Assembly: GCA_902573235.1 (NCBI GenBank)
Contig: CACGIZ010000001.1
Coordinates: forward strand, 119,399 to 183,398
Direction of reading: 5' to 3'
Length of the DNA stretch: 64,000 nucleotides
Source: an uncultured Pelagibacteraceae bacterium
Lineage (GTDB): Bacteria > Pseudomonadota > Alphaproteobacteria > Pelagibacterales > Pelagibacteraceae
Below the pieces are notes generated by a model, which worked only from the letters and a program-made list of their open reading frames with translations, was not told the origin of the DNA and did no database searches. Shown in pieces: positions 49,429 through 60,540 of the stretch (within the stretch, counting starts at the first letter, position 1; each line of letters begins with the position of its first letter). Both the position numbers and the translations under genes were made by a program.

Positions 49429-49591
49429 TTATCCTTTTGAGTTCAATATTTTCTGCATTAATTACTTTTTTTCCTACATTTTCAAAATTTACAGTGACCT
49501 TCTGTTTGATTATTGATTGTACTTGACCAATTCCCCATTCTTTATTGTTTGGATTATAAACTTTGTCACCTGGTTCAAAATCAAAAATCAT
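49415..49591 (-). CDS. DUF3553-like 58-aa protein
   Basis: [58 protein letters not shown]; not in ORF track. Confidence 0.8.
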   Translation of the reverse strand: MIFDFEPGDKVYNPNNKEWGIGQVQSIIKQKVTVNFENVGKKVINAENIELKRINDQN

Positions 49592-49632
49592 TTAACTTAA
49601 CTTATATTAGAAATAAGTATAAATACCATCAA

Positions 49633-50751
49633 ATGAATAACGATTTAAATTCAATTGGATTAAATAAAAAACCTTCAGATACAACAGTTGTTGTAGCAAT
49701 GTCAGGAGGAGTCGACTCGTCCACAGTTGCTGGAATGATGAAAAAAGAGGGTTATAAAGTAATTGGTATTACACTAAAGCTTTATGATGATGGAAAAGAG
49801 GTCGCTGCTTCAAAACAATGTTGCTCTGGTCAAGATATTATGGATGCCAAACGTGTAGCACAAAAATTAGATATTGATCATAAAATTTTATATTATCAAA
49901 ATAAATTCAAACAGGGTGTTATAGATAATTTTGTTGATAGCTATTTAAAAGGTGAAACACCAATTCCATGTGTTCAATGTAATCAAACAGTTAAGTTTAA
50001 GGACTTATTTGAAGTTTCTAAAGATTTAAAAGCTGATGCAATGATAACTGGTCATTATGTAAAAAGTATAACTTCAGATAATGAAACAAGCATGTATAGA
50101 GCAATAGATGAGAATAGAGATCAAAGTTATTTTTTATTTAATACAACTAAAGAGCAACTAAATTATTTAAGATTTCCACTTGGCAGTTTACTAAAAAATG
50201 AAACAAGAGAGATTGCAAAAAAATTAGATTTAAATGTTGCTGATAAGCCTGATAGTCAAGATATTTGCTTTGTGCCTAATGGTGATTACGCATCTGTAAT
50301 ACAAAAATTTAGACCTGGATCTTTACAAAAGGGCAATATTAAAAATTTAGATGGTAAGGTTATAGGTGTTCATGATGGAATAATAAACTTTACAATCGGT
50401 CAACGTAAAGGGATAAAAGTTTCAGATAATGAGCCTCTTTATGTAATTAAAATAGATTCTGAAAAAAATGAAATTATCGTTGGACCTAGAGAAAAATTAG
50501 GTAAAAAGAATATTTCTTTAGTCAATTTGAATTTGCTCGTAGACAAATTAGAGTTTGATAATGAAATTTATGTGAAAGTTAGATCAACTGGCAAACTACT
50601 AAAAGCAAAAATTGATATTCACAATTCTAATTCAGCTGATGTAAATTTAGTTAATTCAGAAGATGGTATCTCACCTGGCCAAGCCTGTGTTTTTTATCAA
50701 AAAGATAATATTGGATTTAAAGTTTTAGGTGGTGGTTGGATTAGGAATTAG
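49633..50751 (+). CDS. mnmA: tRNA 2-thiouridine(34) synthase
   Basis: [44 protein letters not shown]; start moved to internal ATG. Confidence 0.95.
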   Translation: MNNDLNSIGLNKKPSDTTVVVAMSGGVDSSTVAGMMKKEGYKVIGITLKLYDDGKEVAASKQCCSGQDIMDAKRVAQKLDIDHKILYYQNKFKQGVIDNFVDSYLKGETPIPCVQCNQTVKFKDLFEVSKDLKADAMITGHYVKSITSDNETSMYRAIDENRDQSYFLFNTTKEQLNYLRFPLGSLLKNETREIAKKLDLNVADKPDSQDICFVPNGDYASVIQKFRPGSLQKGNIKNLDGKVIGVHDGIINFTIGQRKGIKVSDNEPLYVIKIDSEKNEIIVGPREKLGKKNISLVNLNLLVDKLEFDNEIYVKVRSTGKLLKAKIDIHNSNSADVNLVNSEDGISPGQACVFYQKDNIGFKVLGGGWIRN

Positions 50752-51430
50752 TTTTTTTCCACATTAAATGAGTTAAAAGGTAAAAGATTATAACACCTAA
50801 AAACACATTCCATTCTAATGCATGTTTTAAAAACTTAAAATTATCAAAAGGCAAAAAAGGAATAGCAATTATTGATACAATTATTAGAATAGTAATTAAA
50901 ATTCTTTTTATCTTAAGATAAATTATATTTATGTAATTTTCTAAATCTTTTTTTATTTCATAAAAAAATTTAATTAAATAAGCTTGGGCTATTAATTCAA
51001 ATACGATGAAAGAAAGCATCACAACCCTTCTAAACAACTTATAAATATCATATTCAAATTTTACTCCTAAAAATAAAGCATGAACGGATAATAATATTGC
51101 TGAACCAACACCAAAAAAAACTATTTTTTTTGTATTTTTGTAATCTCTATTAAAATTATTGATGATATTTTTAGTATTTAACCAATAACGAATTAAAAGA
51201 TAAGATGTAATGAACATCGCAGGCTTAAAAAGCAAATACATTGGAAAGTTTCTTACTGTTCTACTTATAGAAACTCCACCATCTAAGTAAGGAAACGTAG
51301 GATCAATTGGGACTCCTGGGACTAAGAATTGATGAAAATTAGTTATGACTAAAAGACAAACATTTACTGAAATAAAAGGAATTATAAAGATCCAAACAGA
51401 TATAGACCGTACTTTTTGTATGCTGGTCAT
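50741..51430 (-). CDS. hypothetical multi-TM protein
   Basis: 229-aa ORF, several hydrophobic segments. Confidence 0.7.
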   Translation of the reverse strand: MTSIQKVRSISVWIFIIPFISVNVCLLVITNFHQFLVPGVPIDPTFPYLDGGVSISRTVRNFPMYLLFKPAMFITSYLLIRYWLNTKNIINNFNRDYKNTKKIVFFGVGSAILLSVHALFLGVKFEYDIYKLFRRVVMLSFIVFELIAQAYLIKFFYEIKKDLENYINIIYLKIKRILITILIIVSIIAIPFLPFDNFKFLKHALEWNVFLGVIIFYLLTHLMWKKTNS

Positions 51431-51444
51431 ATAAGAAGTAAGAA

Positions 51445-51528
51445 TTACTTTTTCTTATTTTTCTTTCTAGCTCTTCTTTTTTTAGAGCCCATTTTTCTTC
51501 GACCTCTATGCTTCTTTGGGTAACCCAT
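51445..51528 (-). CDS. 27-aa highly basic microprotein
   Basis: AAAGGAAACAATG then MGYPKKHRGRRKMGSKKRRARKKNKKK. Confidence 0.6.
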   Translation of the reverse strand: MGYPKKHRGRRKMGSKKRRARKKNKKK

Positions 51529-51603
51529 TGTTTCCTTTAGTTATAATTTAATTGAAATTATGGTCTGGATATAGCATTGTCTTTTGGAGTTATCAATTTT
51601 TTT

Positions 51604-52779
51604 ATGACTAAATCCTTTAAGACTTTTTTAAAGCATACTGCTAAAGACTTTCATAATCAGTCTGTTAACCCGCCGGTGGTTCGAGCTTCAACTATTATAT
51701 TTAAATCAATGCAACATATTAGAAAGACACAATCAAAAGCATTAAAAAATCCTACTGGTGGACATTTTGATTATGGAAGACAAGGAACATCAACAACATA
51801 TATTTTACAAAAAATTTTAACAAAATTGGAGGAAAGCTATCATGTTTTTACAACACCAACTGGTTTTGGTTCTGTTTTTTTAGCTATTTTTAGCGTTGTA
51901 AGACCTGGCGATGAAATGTTAGTTGCAGATCCTGTTTATAGTCCAACGAGAATTTTAACTAAAGATTATCTTAAAGAATTTAATATCAAAACTGTTTTTT
52001 ATAATCCTCATGATCTTAAAACTTTACAAAAAAGTATTACCAAAAAAACAAAATTAATTTTTGTAGAAAACCCTGGAAGTAATACTTTCGATTTTCAAGA
52101 TCTTGGAAAGATATTATCTATTGCAAAAAAAAATAAAATTTATACAGCTATAGATAATACTTGGGGCACACCATATTACTTAAAACCTATAAAACTTGGT
52201 TTTGATATGTCAATTGTATCTGCAACTAAATATTACTCAGGACATTCAGATGTAATGGGAGGTAGTTTAGCTGTAAATAAAAAAGTTTTCAGTAAAGTGA
52301 AAGCTGCTGAAAAAATTACTGGCTTAAGATTAGGACCAGATGATGCTTACTTAATAACTAGAGGATTAAGAACTCTTGATGTAAGATTGGATAGACATAG
52401 AGAAAATGCAAAAAAAGTAGCGGCATTTTTGTCAAAAAATAAAAAAATAAAATTACTTTATCCTTATAAAAAAGACTCACTTAATTTTAGAATGTGGAAA
52501 AAATATTACTCTGGTGCTTCAGGTTTAATGGGGCTAAAAATAAAAGCAAAAAATATCAATTCTGTCAGAAAATTTGTAAATTCACTCAAACTTTTTGGTT
52601 ATGGTTATAGTTGGGGTGGTTTTGAAAGTTTAGCTTTACATCAGGAATTTAGAGAAACTGGTCAAAGAACATTCATGAAACTAGCTAAAGATGAACATCT
52701 TGTAAGATTACATATTGGACTTGAGGATCCTAATGACTTGATTGCAGATATTAAACAAGCATTAAGACATTTAAAATGA
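51604..52779 (+). CDS. metC: cystathionine beta-lyase-type PLP enzyme
   Basis: NPPVVRASTIIFKS, ATKYYSGHSDVMGGSL, RTLDVRLDRH, SWGGFESL. Confidence 0.9.
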   Translation: MTKSFKTFLKHTAKDFHNQSVNPPVVRASTIIFKSMQHIRKTQSKALKNPTGGHFDYGRQGTSTTYILQKILTKLEESYHVFTTPTGFGSVFLAIFSVVRPGDEMLVADPVYSPTRILTKDYLKEFNIKTVFYNPHDLKTLQKSITKKTKLIFVENPGSNTFDFQDLGKILSIAKKNKIYTAIDNTWGTPYYLKPIKLGFDMSIVSATKYYSGHSDVMGGSLAVNKKVFSKVKAAEKITGLRLGPDDAYLITRGLRTLDVRLDRHRENAKKVAAFLSKNKKIKLLYPYKKDSLNFRMWKKYYSGASGLMGLKIKAKNINSVRKFVNSLKLFGYGYSWGGFESLALHQEFRETGQRTFMKLAKDEHLVRLHIGLEDPNDLIADIKQALRHLK

Positions 52780-53996
52780 TATCAGAAAAATTTTTTCATT
52801 CTAAAACAGCAATAGTAACTTTATTTGCTGCTTGCTTTGTTGTTTTGATTTCCCTCGGGGTGAGACAAACTTTTGGTTTGTTCTTTGTAGATTTCAATGA
52901 AAGTTTGAAAATCAGTAACACTGCATTTGGCTTTGCAATAGGAGTACAAATGCTAATGTGGGGAATTACAGGTCCAATTTTTGGAGCAATAGCTGATAGA
53001 TATGGTGGTCACATTGCAATAATTTCAGCATTTATATTTTATACTTTAGGTATTTACTTTTTATATACTGGTCCAAACACTGGCATTTTTTTTCAAATTC
53101 ACATGGGTTTATTAATTGGGATTGGACTTGGTGGAACAGCAATAAGTATTCCAATGTCAGTAGTTGGAAAGCATTTTCCCTTATCAACTAGAACAATTGC
53201 AATGAGCTTTGTAACAGCAATAGGGTCCTTTGGTTATTTTCTTTCTCCAATTTTTACAAATTATTCTTTGAGTGAACATGGTTGGAATTATACTTTGTTT
53301 GTCTTTGCTATTTTTTTGCTTACTGGTTTAATAGCTGCTTATTTTGTAAGATCTCCCTCAGAAACTGAAAGTGTTGAGAAGTCATCTAATCAATCATTTA
53401 AAGAAGCTATAACTGAAGCTTTTAAAACTAAAAGTTATGTTTTACTTGTTTCAGGCTTTTTTGTTTGTGGTTTTCATATCACTCTAGTTGGCACCCATGT
53501 TCCCAAGTACGTTATTGATAGAGGATTAGAAAATTGGACAGCTGCAGCTATATTATCTTTAATTGGTTTATTTAATATATTTGGCTCATTGTTAAGTGGT
53601 TATCTATCAGCAAAAATGAGTAAAAAAATTATTCTAAGTGGGATTTATTTTTTAAGAGGAGTTTCTATTGTTCTTTTTATATTCACACCAGCAAGTAATA
53701 TCAGTGCATTTTTATTTGGAGCAAGTTTTGGTTTTTTATGGCTTTCAACTGTGCCAGCCACCAGCGGGATAGTTGCACATTTGTTTGGTACAAAATATTT
53801 AGGTCTTTTATATGGAATTGTATTTTTAAGTCATCAAATAGGGTCTTTTTTTGGTGCATATTTAGGAGGTTTATTTCATGATTTGTATGGTTCTTATGAT
53901 TATGCGTGGTATTTAGCAATTGCTTTATCAGTATTCGCAGCAATAATACACCTGCCTATTAAGGAAGAACCAGTATTGAGATTAAAAACAGAATAA
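52776..53996 (+). CDS. MFS transporter
   Basis: 12-TM pattern; GPIFGAIADRYGG. Confidence 0.9.
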   Translation: MISEKFFHSKTAIVTLFAACFVVLISLGVRQTFGLFFVDFNESLKISNTAFGFAIGVQMLMWGITGPIFGAIADRYGGHIAIISAFIFYTLGIYFLYTGPNTGIFFQIHMGLLIGIGLGGTAISIPMSVVGKHFPLSTRTIAMSFVTAIGSFGYFLSPIFTNYSLSEHGWNYTLFVFAIFLLTGLIAAYFVRSPSETESVEKSSNQSFKEAITEAFKTKSYVLLVSGFFVCGFHITLVGTHVPKYVIDRGLENWTAAAILSLIGLFNIFGSLLSGYLSAKMSKKIILSGIYFLRGVSIVLFIFTPASNISAFLFGASFGFLWLSTVPATSGIVAHLFGTKYLGLLYGIVFLSHQIGSFFGAYLGGLFHDLYGSYDYAWYLAIALSVFAAIIHLPIKEEPVLRLKTE

Positions 53997-53997
53997 A

Positions 53998-55149
53998 TTG
54001 AGTAAGCAAAATCAATTAACAGAAATTCATCAATCAGGAAAACCTTATATTATTTATAAATCTCAAAAAGGGTTTGATCTTTATACAGATTTTTCCAAAA
54101 AAATTATTTTAAATAATAAAAACGTTAAAAGTTTTTTAGGTAAAAAAAATAAAAAAAAATCAAAAAATACTGACCTTTTTATTGGCTTCTTTGGTTATGA
54201 ATTGTTAAATAATTTGATTGATATCAAACTTCCAAAACAAAAAAATTTGAATTTTCCAAAAGGTATTTTTTATAAACCTGAAAAAAGGTTAAAACTGAGT
54301 AATAATTTGAAGTATAATTTAAAAAATTTTAAATCTGGAAGTTTTAAAATAAATATAAATAGAAAAACTTATACAAATATATTTAATAGATTTAAAAAAA
54401 AGATAAAAAGTGGTGAAACTTATCAAATTAAAATTTGCACTAAATACAAAACTAAATCGAAAATTGATCCTTTGGATTTTTTTTCGAGGTTATCTAATAC
54501 TAATTTAGCACCAGAAGCCTTTATGATTAAAGATACTCATTACTCAATAATTAGCTGTTCTCCTGAAAATTTGATAACAAAAAAAGGGAATGATATATCT
54601 ACAAAACCAATAGCTGGGACTGTTAAAAAAACAAAATACTTAAATAAGATAAAAGCATTAAGTTATTTTAGAAAAAACCTAAAAGAAACTAAAGAACATA
54701 ACATGATTGTTGATATGGAAAGAAATGATTTATCAAGAATTTGTAAGGTTGGCTCTGTAAAATTATCTAAACAGAAAATTGTTGAAGAGTATAAAGATCT
54801 TTTTCACTACGTGAGTTTAGTTAAGGGTAAATTAAAAGAAAATATCAATAATCTTGATATAATTAAAGCAATGATGCCAGGAGGTTCAGTCATTGGTTGT
54901 CCAAAGATAAATACACTTAATCTTTTAAATAATCAGGAAAAAGAAAATAGAAATATTTATACGGGTAGTTTTGGTTACATAAAATTTAATGGAGATATGA
55001 GATTTAATATAATTATACGTTCTATTCTTAATTTTAAAAATATATCTGAAATCTCAGTAGCATCAGGTGTTGTTGTTGATAGTAATGCCAATCATGAATT
55101 CAATGAAAATTTTATCAAAGCTAAAGCATTAATAGATTTATTCAAATGA
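53998..55149 (+). CDS. pabB: aminodeoxychorismate/anthranilate synthase component I
   Basis: SPENLITKKGNDISTKPIAGT, EHNMIVDMERNDLSRIC, MPGGSVIGCPK. Confidence 0.85.
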   Translation: MSKQNQLTEIHQSGKPYIIYKSQKGFDLYTDFSKKIILNNKNVKSFLGKKNKKKSKNTDLFIGFFGYELLNNLIDIKLPKQKNLNFPKGIFYKPEKRLKLSNNLKYNLKNFKSGSFKININRKTYTNIFNRFKKKIKSGETYQIKICTKYKTKSKIDPLDFFSRLSNTNLAPEAFMIKDTHYSIISCSPENLITKKGNDISTKPIAGTVKKTKYLNKIKALSYFRKNLKETKEHNMIVDMERNDLSRICKVGSVKLSKQKIVEEYKDLFHYVSLVKGKLKENINNLDIIKAMMPGGSVIGCPKINTLNLLNNQEKENRNIYTGSFGYIKFNGDMRFNIIIRSILNFKNISEISVASGVVVDSNANHEFNENFIKAKALIDLFK

Positions 55150-55703
55150 TTTACGTGATAGATCATAACGATTCTTTTACTCATAATGTAGTTCATCAAT
55201 TTGCTTTATTTGATTCAGTTGAGTGTGATCAGTATAGTCAAATAAACGAAAAAAAACTAGAGCAAGCTTCAACAATAGTTTTTTCACCTGGACCAGGAAA
55301 TCCAAAAAATTACCCAATCACATCTAAGATATATAAAAAGTTTAAGGGAAAAAAAAAGATGATAGGTATTTGTTTAGGATTTCAGCACATTCTTTTTTGT
55401 GAAGGTGCAAAAATTATTGAACAGAAAAAAATATATCATGGTTTTCAATCAAATATTAAAGTAGTCAACAAAAAATCTATGTTTAAAAAAGGAAAAATAT
55501 TTAAAGTTGGTAGGTATCATTCTTTGAAATTAAAAGAACCTTTCCAATCTAATAATTTTGAGATAACTATGAGATGTTTAATTTCAAAAGTTGCGATGGC
55601 TTTTGAAAATAATAAGGAAAAAATTTATGGATTTCAATTTCATCCAGAATCTTTTTTAACTATAAATGGCAACTTACTTATTAAAAAAATCTTATCAGCT
55701 TAA
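55146..55703 (+). CDS. pabA: aminodeoxychorismate/anthranilate synthase glutamine amidotransferase
   Basis: IDHNDSFTHNV, FSPGPGNP, GICLGFQHI, GFQFHPES. Confidence 0.87.
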   Translation: MIYVIDHNDSFTHNVVHQFALFDSVECDQYSQINEKKLEQASTIVFSPGPGNPKNYPITSKIYKKFKGKKKMIGICLGFQHILFCEGAKIIEQKKIYHGFQSNIKVVNKKSMFKKGKIFKVGRYHSLKLKEPFQSNNFEITMRCLISKVAMAFENNKEKIYGFQFHPESFLTINGNLLIKKILSA

Positions 55704-56439
55704 AGACTTAAAACAGGTAGAATTCAATGATCTTTGGGGAGATCACGGAATTTTTACTACAATGTGGATTTTTGGAAAACCAGCTAAAATATTGTTCTTT
55801 AATAACCATTTAACAAATCTAATTTTATCGTTAAAAAAATACCAGATAAAAAAAAAATCTTTAAAAACAGATATCTTAAAAATAATAAATTTAAATTTAT
55901 CTAAAAAGAAAAAATATAATCATTTACTTAGAATTGCTGTAAATAAGAAAATTATATCAATTTCTTTAAGAAAAAGAGTCAAACCAAAATCAAATTTTAA
56001 TTTAAAGTTAGCAAAAATAAGAAGAGAAAAGCCTCAATTTAAAAATCTTAAATATAAAAAAATACTATCATATCTTTCAAAAATGGATAATTCTCAATCA
56101 GATATTGCTCTTGTGTTTAATAAAAAGATTTTAGAAACCGGCACTTCTAATTTATTATTTGTCAAAGATAAAAAATTTTTTACACCAAAAAAAGATTATT
56201 ATGAGGGAAATACTTATAAATTTTTTAAATCAAAGATTAAAAGAATAATAAAAAAAGATATTTTATTAAAAGAAATTAAAAATTATGATGAAATTTTACT
56301 TTTAGGTTCAGGTAAAGGTGTTACATCAGTAAAATCAATAAATGAAATTAAATGGAAAAGAAAAAGTCTAAAAAAATTTAATTTTCTCTCAAAACAATAT
56401 GACTTAGTCATCAAAAATTGCAATTTTTATAGATTTTAA
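55666..56439 (+). CDS. pabC: aminotransferase class IV (ADC lyase-like)
   Basis: DHGIFTTMWIF..., ILETGTSNLLFVKD, LLGSGKGVTSVKSI. Confidence 0.8.
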   Translation: MATYLLKKSYQLKDLKQVEFNDLWGDHGIFTTMWIFGKPAKILFFNNHLTNLILSLKKYQIKKKSLKTDILKIINLNLSKKKKYNHLLRIAVNKKIISISLRKRVKPKSNFNLKLAKIRREKPQFKNLKYKKILSYLSKMDNSQSDIALVFNKKILETGTSNLLFVKDKKFFTPKKDYYEGNTYKFFKSKIKRIIKKDILLKEIKNYDEILLLGSGKGVTSVKSINEIKWKRKSLKKFNFLSKQYDLVIKNCNFYRF

Positions 56440-56443
56440 GCAA

Positions 56444-56842
56444 ATGAAAGACCCAAATAATCCTTGTTTATTTTGTAATAGTGAGGAAAGTGGATGTGCA
56501 CATGAAAATGATCTGGCATATGCTAGCTATGACTCATATCCAGTCTCAGAATATCATTGCTTAATTATTCCTAAAAGACACATAAAAGATTATTTTGATT
56601 TATCTAATGAGGAATTGATTGCGTGTAATAAATTAATTAAAATTGTAAAAAAAGAAATTACAAATAAAGACTCATCAGTAAAAGGATTTAATTTAGGAAC
56701 TAATATTGGAAAAGTTTCAGGTCAATCTATTTTACATTGTCACTTTCATTTGATTCCTAGAAGAGAAGGTGATGTTGAGAGTCCCCAGGGAGGAGTAAGA
56801 TCTGTGATCCCAAAAAAACAACATTATAAAAGAGATAAATAG
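56444..56842 (+). CDS. HIT-family protein
   Basis: SILHCHFHLIPRREGD. Confidence 0.93.
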   Translation: MKDPNNPCLFCNSEESGCAHENDLAYASYDSYPVSEYHCLIIPKRHIKDYFDLSNEELIACNKLIKIVKKEITNKDSSVKGFNLGTNIGKVSGQSILHCHFHLIPRREGDVESPQGGVRSVIPKKQHYKRDK

Positions 56843-56941
56843 CCAATTATTAAAGACAAATTGACCTGAGTTTGAGGTTGAACTATTAATTCAACTATAT
56901 ATAAAACTTAAAACTAATTCTAATTTTAACTAAAGGCGGAA

Positions 56942-57736
56942 ATGTTAAACAACAATCCTTTTTCTTTATTAGCTGAAACAGTATCGCCACTTACAATGCA
57001 ATACTTTATCATTGCTATGGTTCTTTTAATAGCTATTGGGACGATTATTCAGATGATCCACCACAAAAATCTTACATATTTTTTTAACAATGCAAAAAAA
57101 GCAAAATTAGCAGCTACAAAAAAATTAGGTGTAGGAGAAAAAGTTTCCGTCATAGCGAAAACAACAGTAGTAGATATTGGTACAACTTCTGAATTGGGTT
57201 TTGGTAAAAGAAGACTCGCACATGTTCTTGGAATGTATGGAACAATTTTGTTTTGGGTTTCTTCTGCCATCTTAGTTTTTTGTTACACAGGTGCTGATAA
57301 ACCAAATTCTCAAACTTGGTCGATCATTTGGCATGTAGGAGCAATATTAACTTGTTTAGGAGGTTATTGGTTTTGGTTTTTTTTAAGAGTCGATGTTTCA
57401 GCAGAAGCTCATCCATGGTATAGAATTATAAAAGCTGATTTATTTGTTTTAGCTTTACTGGCATGCTCAACTTTTGGCTTAGCTTGGTCATACACTCAAT
57501 TTAGTGGCCAAACTGGTTTATCATATTTATTTTTGACTTTATTTATTGCCTCTAATTTAATTTTATTTGGTGGAGTGTATTGGTCTAAATTTGCTCATAT
57601 GTTCTATAAACCTGGAGCTGCAATACAAAAGAATTTAGCAGAAGCTGATGGTTCAAGAGATAATCTTCCACCACCTGCTGATGCTCCTGAGCAATTTGGC
57701 CTAGGAATAAAAAGAGAAGAGCCAAAACATTATTAA
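56942..57736 (+). CDS. aprM: adenylylsulfate reductase-associated membrane protein
   Basis: Multi-TM protein immediately upstream of aprBA. Confidence 0.85.
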   Translation: MLNNNPFSLLAETVSPLTMQYFIIAMVLLIAIGTIIQMIHHKNLTYFFNNAKKAKLAATKKLGVGEKVSVIAKTTVVDIGTTSELGFGKRRLAHVLGMYGTILFWVSSAILVFCYTGADKPNSQTWSIIWHVGAILTCLGGYWFWFFLRVDVSAEAHPWYRIIKADLFVLALLACSTFGLAWSYTQFSGQTGLSYLFLTLFIASNLILFGGVYWSKFAHMFYKPGAAIQKNLAEADGSRDNLPPPADAPEQFGLGIKREEPKHY

Positions 57737-57768
57737 TATGTTAATAGGAAAAGGAGAAAATTAAAATT

Positions 57769-58239
57769 ATGTCAACTTTTGTATACATGACAAGATGTGA
57801 TGGATGTGGTCATTGCGTGGATATTTGTCCATCAGATATAATGCACATAGATGAAAATATTAGACGTGCAAAAAATATAGAACCTAATTTTTGCTGGGAA
57901 TGCTACTCTTGCGTAAAGGCTTGCCCAAATCATGCTATTGATGTCAGAGGTTATGCTGACTTTGCGCCAATGGGGCATAGTGTTAGAGTTAGAAGAGAAG
58001 AAGAAAAAGGAACTATCTCTTGGAAAATTAAATTCAGAAATGGTACTGAGAAAAATTTTGTATCTCCAATTACCACAAAACCTTGGGGAAAATTTATTCC
58101 AAAACTTGCTGAGGGTGATAAGCCTAATCAAGGAGAAATAAATTCTCAAAGACTTTATACTGAACCAGAGGGACTGAATACTAATCAAGAATTGCCATCT
58201 GTTCCAAAAGAGTCTTTTAAAAAAGGTGTTTATTATTAA
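57769..58239 (+). CDS. aprB: adenylylsulfate reductase beta subunit
   Basis: RCDGCGHCVDICPSDIMHID ... CWECYSCVKACPNHAIDVRGYADF 2x[4Fe-4S]. Confidence 0.95.
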   Translation: MSTFVYMTRCDGCGHCVDICPSDIMHIDENIRRAKNIEPNFCWECYSCVKACPNHAIDVRGYADFAPMGHSVRVRREEEKGTISWKIKFRNGTEKNFVSPITTKPWGKFIPKLAEGDKPNQGEINSQRLYTEPEGLNTNQELPSVPKESFKKGVYY

Positions 58240-60098
58240 TGGCTAAACATAAAACTCATTACGAAGAATGCGATGTACTAGTGGTTGGTGGTGGTATGGC
58301 TGGTACAGGTGCTACTTTCGAGGCAAGGCACTGGGGTAGAGACTTAAAAATTGTTTGTGTTGAAAAAGCAAACATAGATAGAAGTGGAGCTGTAGCTCAA
58401 GGTCTGTATGCAATCAATTGTTATATGGGAATGCAATGGAATGAAAACCAACCTGAAGACCATGTGCGATATGCAAGAAATGATTTAATGGGAATGGTAA
58501 GAGAAGATTTAGGATACGATATGGCTCGTCATGTGGACTCAACTGTTCACATGTTTGACGAATGGGGTCTTCCAATGATGAAAAACGAAAAAACTGGTAG
58601 ATACCTTAGAGAGGGTAAGTGGCAAATTATGATTCATGGTGAGAGTTATAAGCCAATAGTTGCTGAAGCTGCAAAAAAATCTGCTGATAAAATTTATAAC
58701 AGAATAATGATAACTCATTTGCTCATGGATGAGGCCCAAGAAAATAGAATTGGTGGGGCAGTTGGTTTTAATATGAGAACTGGTGATTTCCATGTCTTTA
58801 GAGCTAAAACTGTGATTGTTGCTGCTGGAGGAGCATCTCATATATTTAAACCAAGAGCAGTTGGAGAAGGAATGGGTAGAACTTGGTATGCTCCTTGGAG
58901 TAACGGCTCTGCATATGCATTACCAATTGCAGCAGGTGCAAAAATGACTCAAATGGAAAATAGAATTGTACTATGTAGATTCAAAGATGGTTATGGACCA
59001 GTTGGTGCATATTTTTTACATTTAAAAACATATACACAAAATGCTAATGGTGAAAACTATGAGAAAAAATGGTATGACCAAACTAAAGAATTAGTTGGAG
59101 AGTATATCGATCATCATCCAACACCTACTTGCTTAAGAAATCATGCATTTATACAAGAAGTGGCTGCAGGTGGAGGACCAATTCAGATGGTTACTAAAGA
59201 AGCTTTTCAAGATCCACATTTAGAAACAGTTGGATGGGAAAACTTTTTAGGAATGACAGTTGGTCAAGCTGTAGTTTGGGCATCGCAAAATATTGATCCA
59301 AAATATACAAATCCTGAGCTAACTACATCTGAGCCTTACGTTATGGGATCACATGCAACATGTTCTGGAGCTTGGGTAAGTGGACCAGAAGATTTATCAC
59401 CACCAGAATACTTCTGGGGATATAATAGAATGTTAACTATAGACGGTCTTTTTGGTGCAGGTGATACCGTTGGTGGAAGTGCTCACAAATTTTCGTCGGG
59501 TTCATTTACCGAGGGAAGATTAGCTGCAAAAGCAGCTGTTAAATATATTGAAGATAAAAAAGCTGAGGGAATTAATGTATCAGACAAACAGTGCGAGAAT
59601 TTTAAAATTGCTGTATACAAACCACTAGATACTTATACTATTGCTCAAAATGAAATCACAGGTGGAACGGTTTCACCAAGTTATATTTCTCCAATTCAAG
59701 GTTTACAAAGACTTCAAAAAATTATGGATGAATACGTTGGTGGAATTACATCTAATTATATGACTAACGGAAATATGTTAAAAAGAGCTTTAGAGCTTCT
59801 TGAATGGCTTCAAGAGGACCTAGAAAAAGTCGGAGCGGAAGATTATCATCAATTAATGAGAGCATGGGAATTAAAACATAGAGCTTTAACTTCTCAATGT
59901 GTAACAGAGCACACTTTATTTAGAGAGGAAACACGTTGGCCCGGGTATTACTACAGAGGTGACCACATGAAGCTTGATGATGAGAACTGGCACTGTCTAA
60001 CAGTTTCAAGAAGAGACCCTAAAACAGGTAAATTCACAATGGAAAAGGTGCCTGTTTATCATATAGTTGATGAGAACGAGAAGAAAAAAGCCTCTTAA
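58239..60098 (+). CDS. aprA: adenylylsulfate reductase alpha subunit
   Basis: CDVLVVGGGMAGTGATFEARHWG ... CVEKANIDRSGAVAQGLYAINCYMG. Confidence 0.96.
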   Translation: MAKHKTHYEECDVLVVGGGMAGTGATFEARHWGRDLKIVCVEKANIDRSGAVAQGLYAINCYMGMQWNENQPEDHVRYARNDLMGMVREDLGYDMARHVDSTVHMFDEWGLPMMKNEKTGRYLREGKWQIMIHGESYKPIVAEAAKKSADKIYNRIMITHLLMDEAQENRIGGAVGFNMRTGDFHVFRAKTVIVAAGGASHIFKPRAVGEGMGRTWYAPWSNGSAYALPIAAGAKMTQMENRIVLCRFKDGYGPVGAYFLHLKTYTQNANGENYEKKWYDQTKELVGEYIDHHPTPTCLRNHAFIQEVAAGGGPIQMVTKEAFQDPHLETVGWENFLGMTVGQAVVWASQNIDPKYTNPELTTSEPYVMGSHATCSGAWVSGPEDLSPPEYFWGYNRMLTIDGLFGAGDTVGGSAHKFSSGSFTEGRLAAKAAVKYIEDKKAEGINVSDKQCENFKIAVYKPLDTYTIAQNEITGGTVSPSYISPIQGLQRLQKIMDEYVGGITSNYMTNGNMLKRALELLEWLQEDLEKVGAEDYHQLMRAWELKHRALTSQCVTEHTLFREETRWPGYYYRGDHMKLDDENWHCLTVSRRDPKTGKFTMEKVPVYHIVDENEKKKAS

Positions 60099-60120
60099 TC
60101 AATTTTAAAGAATAAAAGCT

Positions 60121-60471
60121 ATGGATCTTTTATCCAAATCTGATGATGAAATATTTGCTATAGGCAAGCCATTTTGGGAAAACTTAGTAAGATCTTCAAA
60201 TCTTAAAGATTATGGGGGTTTTACAAGAGATTTTTCTACACAAATGTTATTTGGTGCTAACGAGGTAGAACTGGGTAAACAGTGGGCCAACAACGAGCTT
60301 ATTACTAACCTTAATGAAACCTATGAACCTTTCGGCACATTAAGAAGGGGTGAACACATAACCGTTCTTATCAAGCAAACAAACAAGAAAATTCCTGGAG
60401 AGTTTCTAGGAAGACTGGTTTTAGGAGTTGAGGATGGAGAGATTAAGGTCTTTGGTGCAACGATCTACTAA
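60121..60471 (+). CDS. conserved hypothetical protein in the apr operon
   Basis: 116-aa ORF 22 bp downstream of aprA. Confidence 0.7.
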   Translation: MDLLSKSDDEIFAIGKPFWENLVRSSNLKDYGGFTRDFSTQMLFGANEVELGKQWANNELITNLNETYEPFGTLRRGEHITVLIKQTNKKIPGEFLGRLVLGVEDGEIKVFGATIY

Positions 60472-60540
60472 TTCAAAAAATTACTGTTCCTAGTAATTAT
60501 TGTTTGACAATTTTTACCCTGGGTGTATTCAGAAATATAG

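Noticed and set aside
49513-49632. N-terminal extension of MnmA
   Set aside because: Overlaps the DUF3553-like gene start and promoter; MnmA homology begins after MNNDLN at 49633.
56877-56895. GTTGAA-ctattaa-TTCAAC inverted repeat upstream of aprM
   Set aside because: Short 6-bp AT-rich arms, likely to occur by chance in this genome; kept only as a weak operator possibility.
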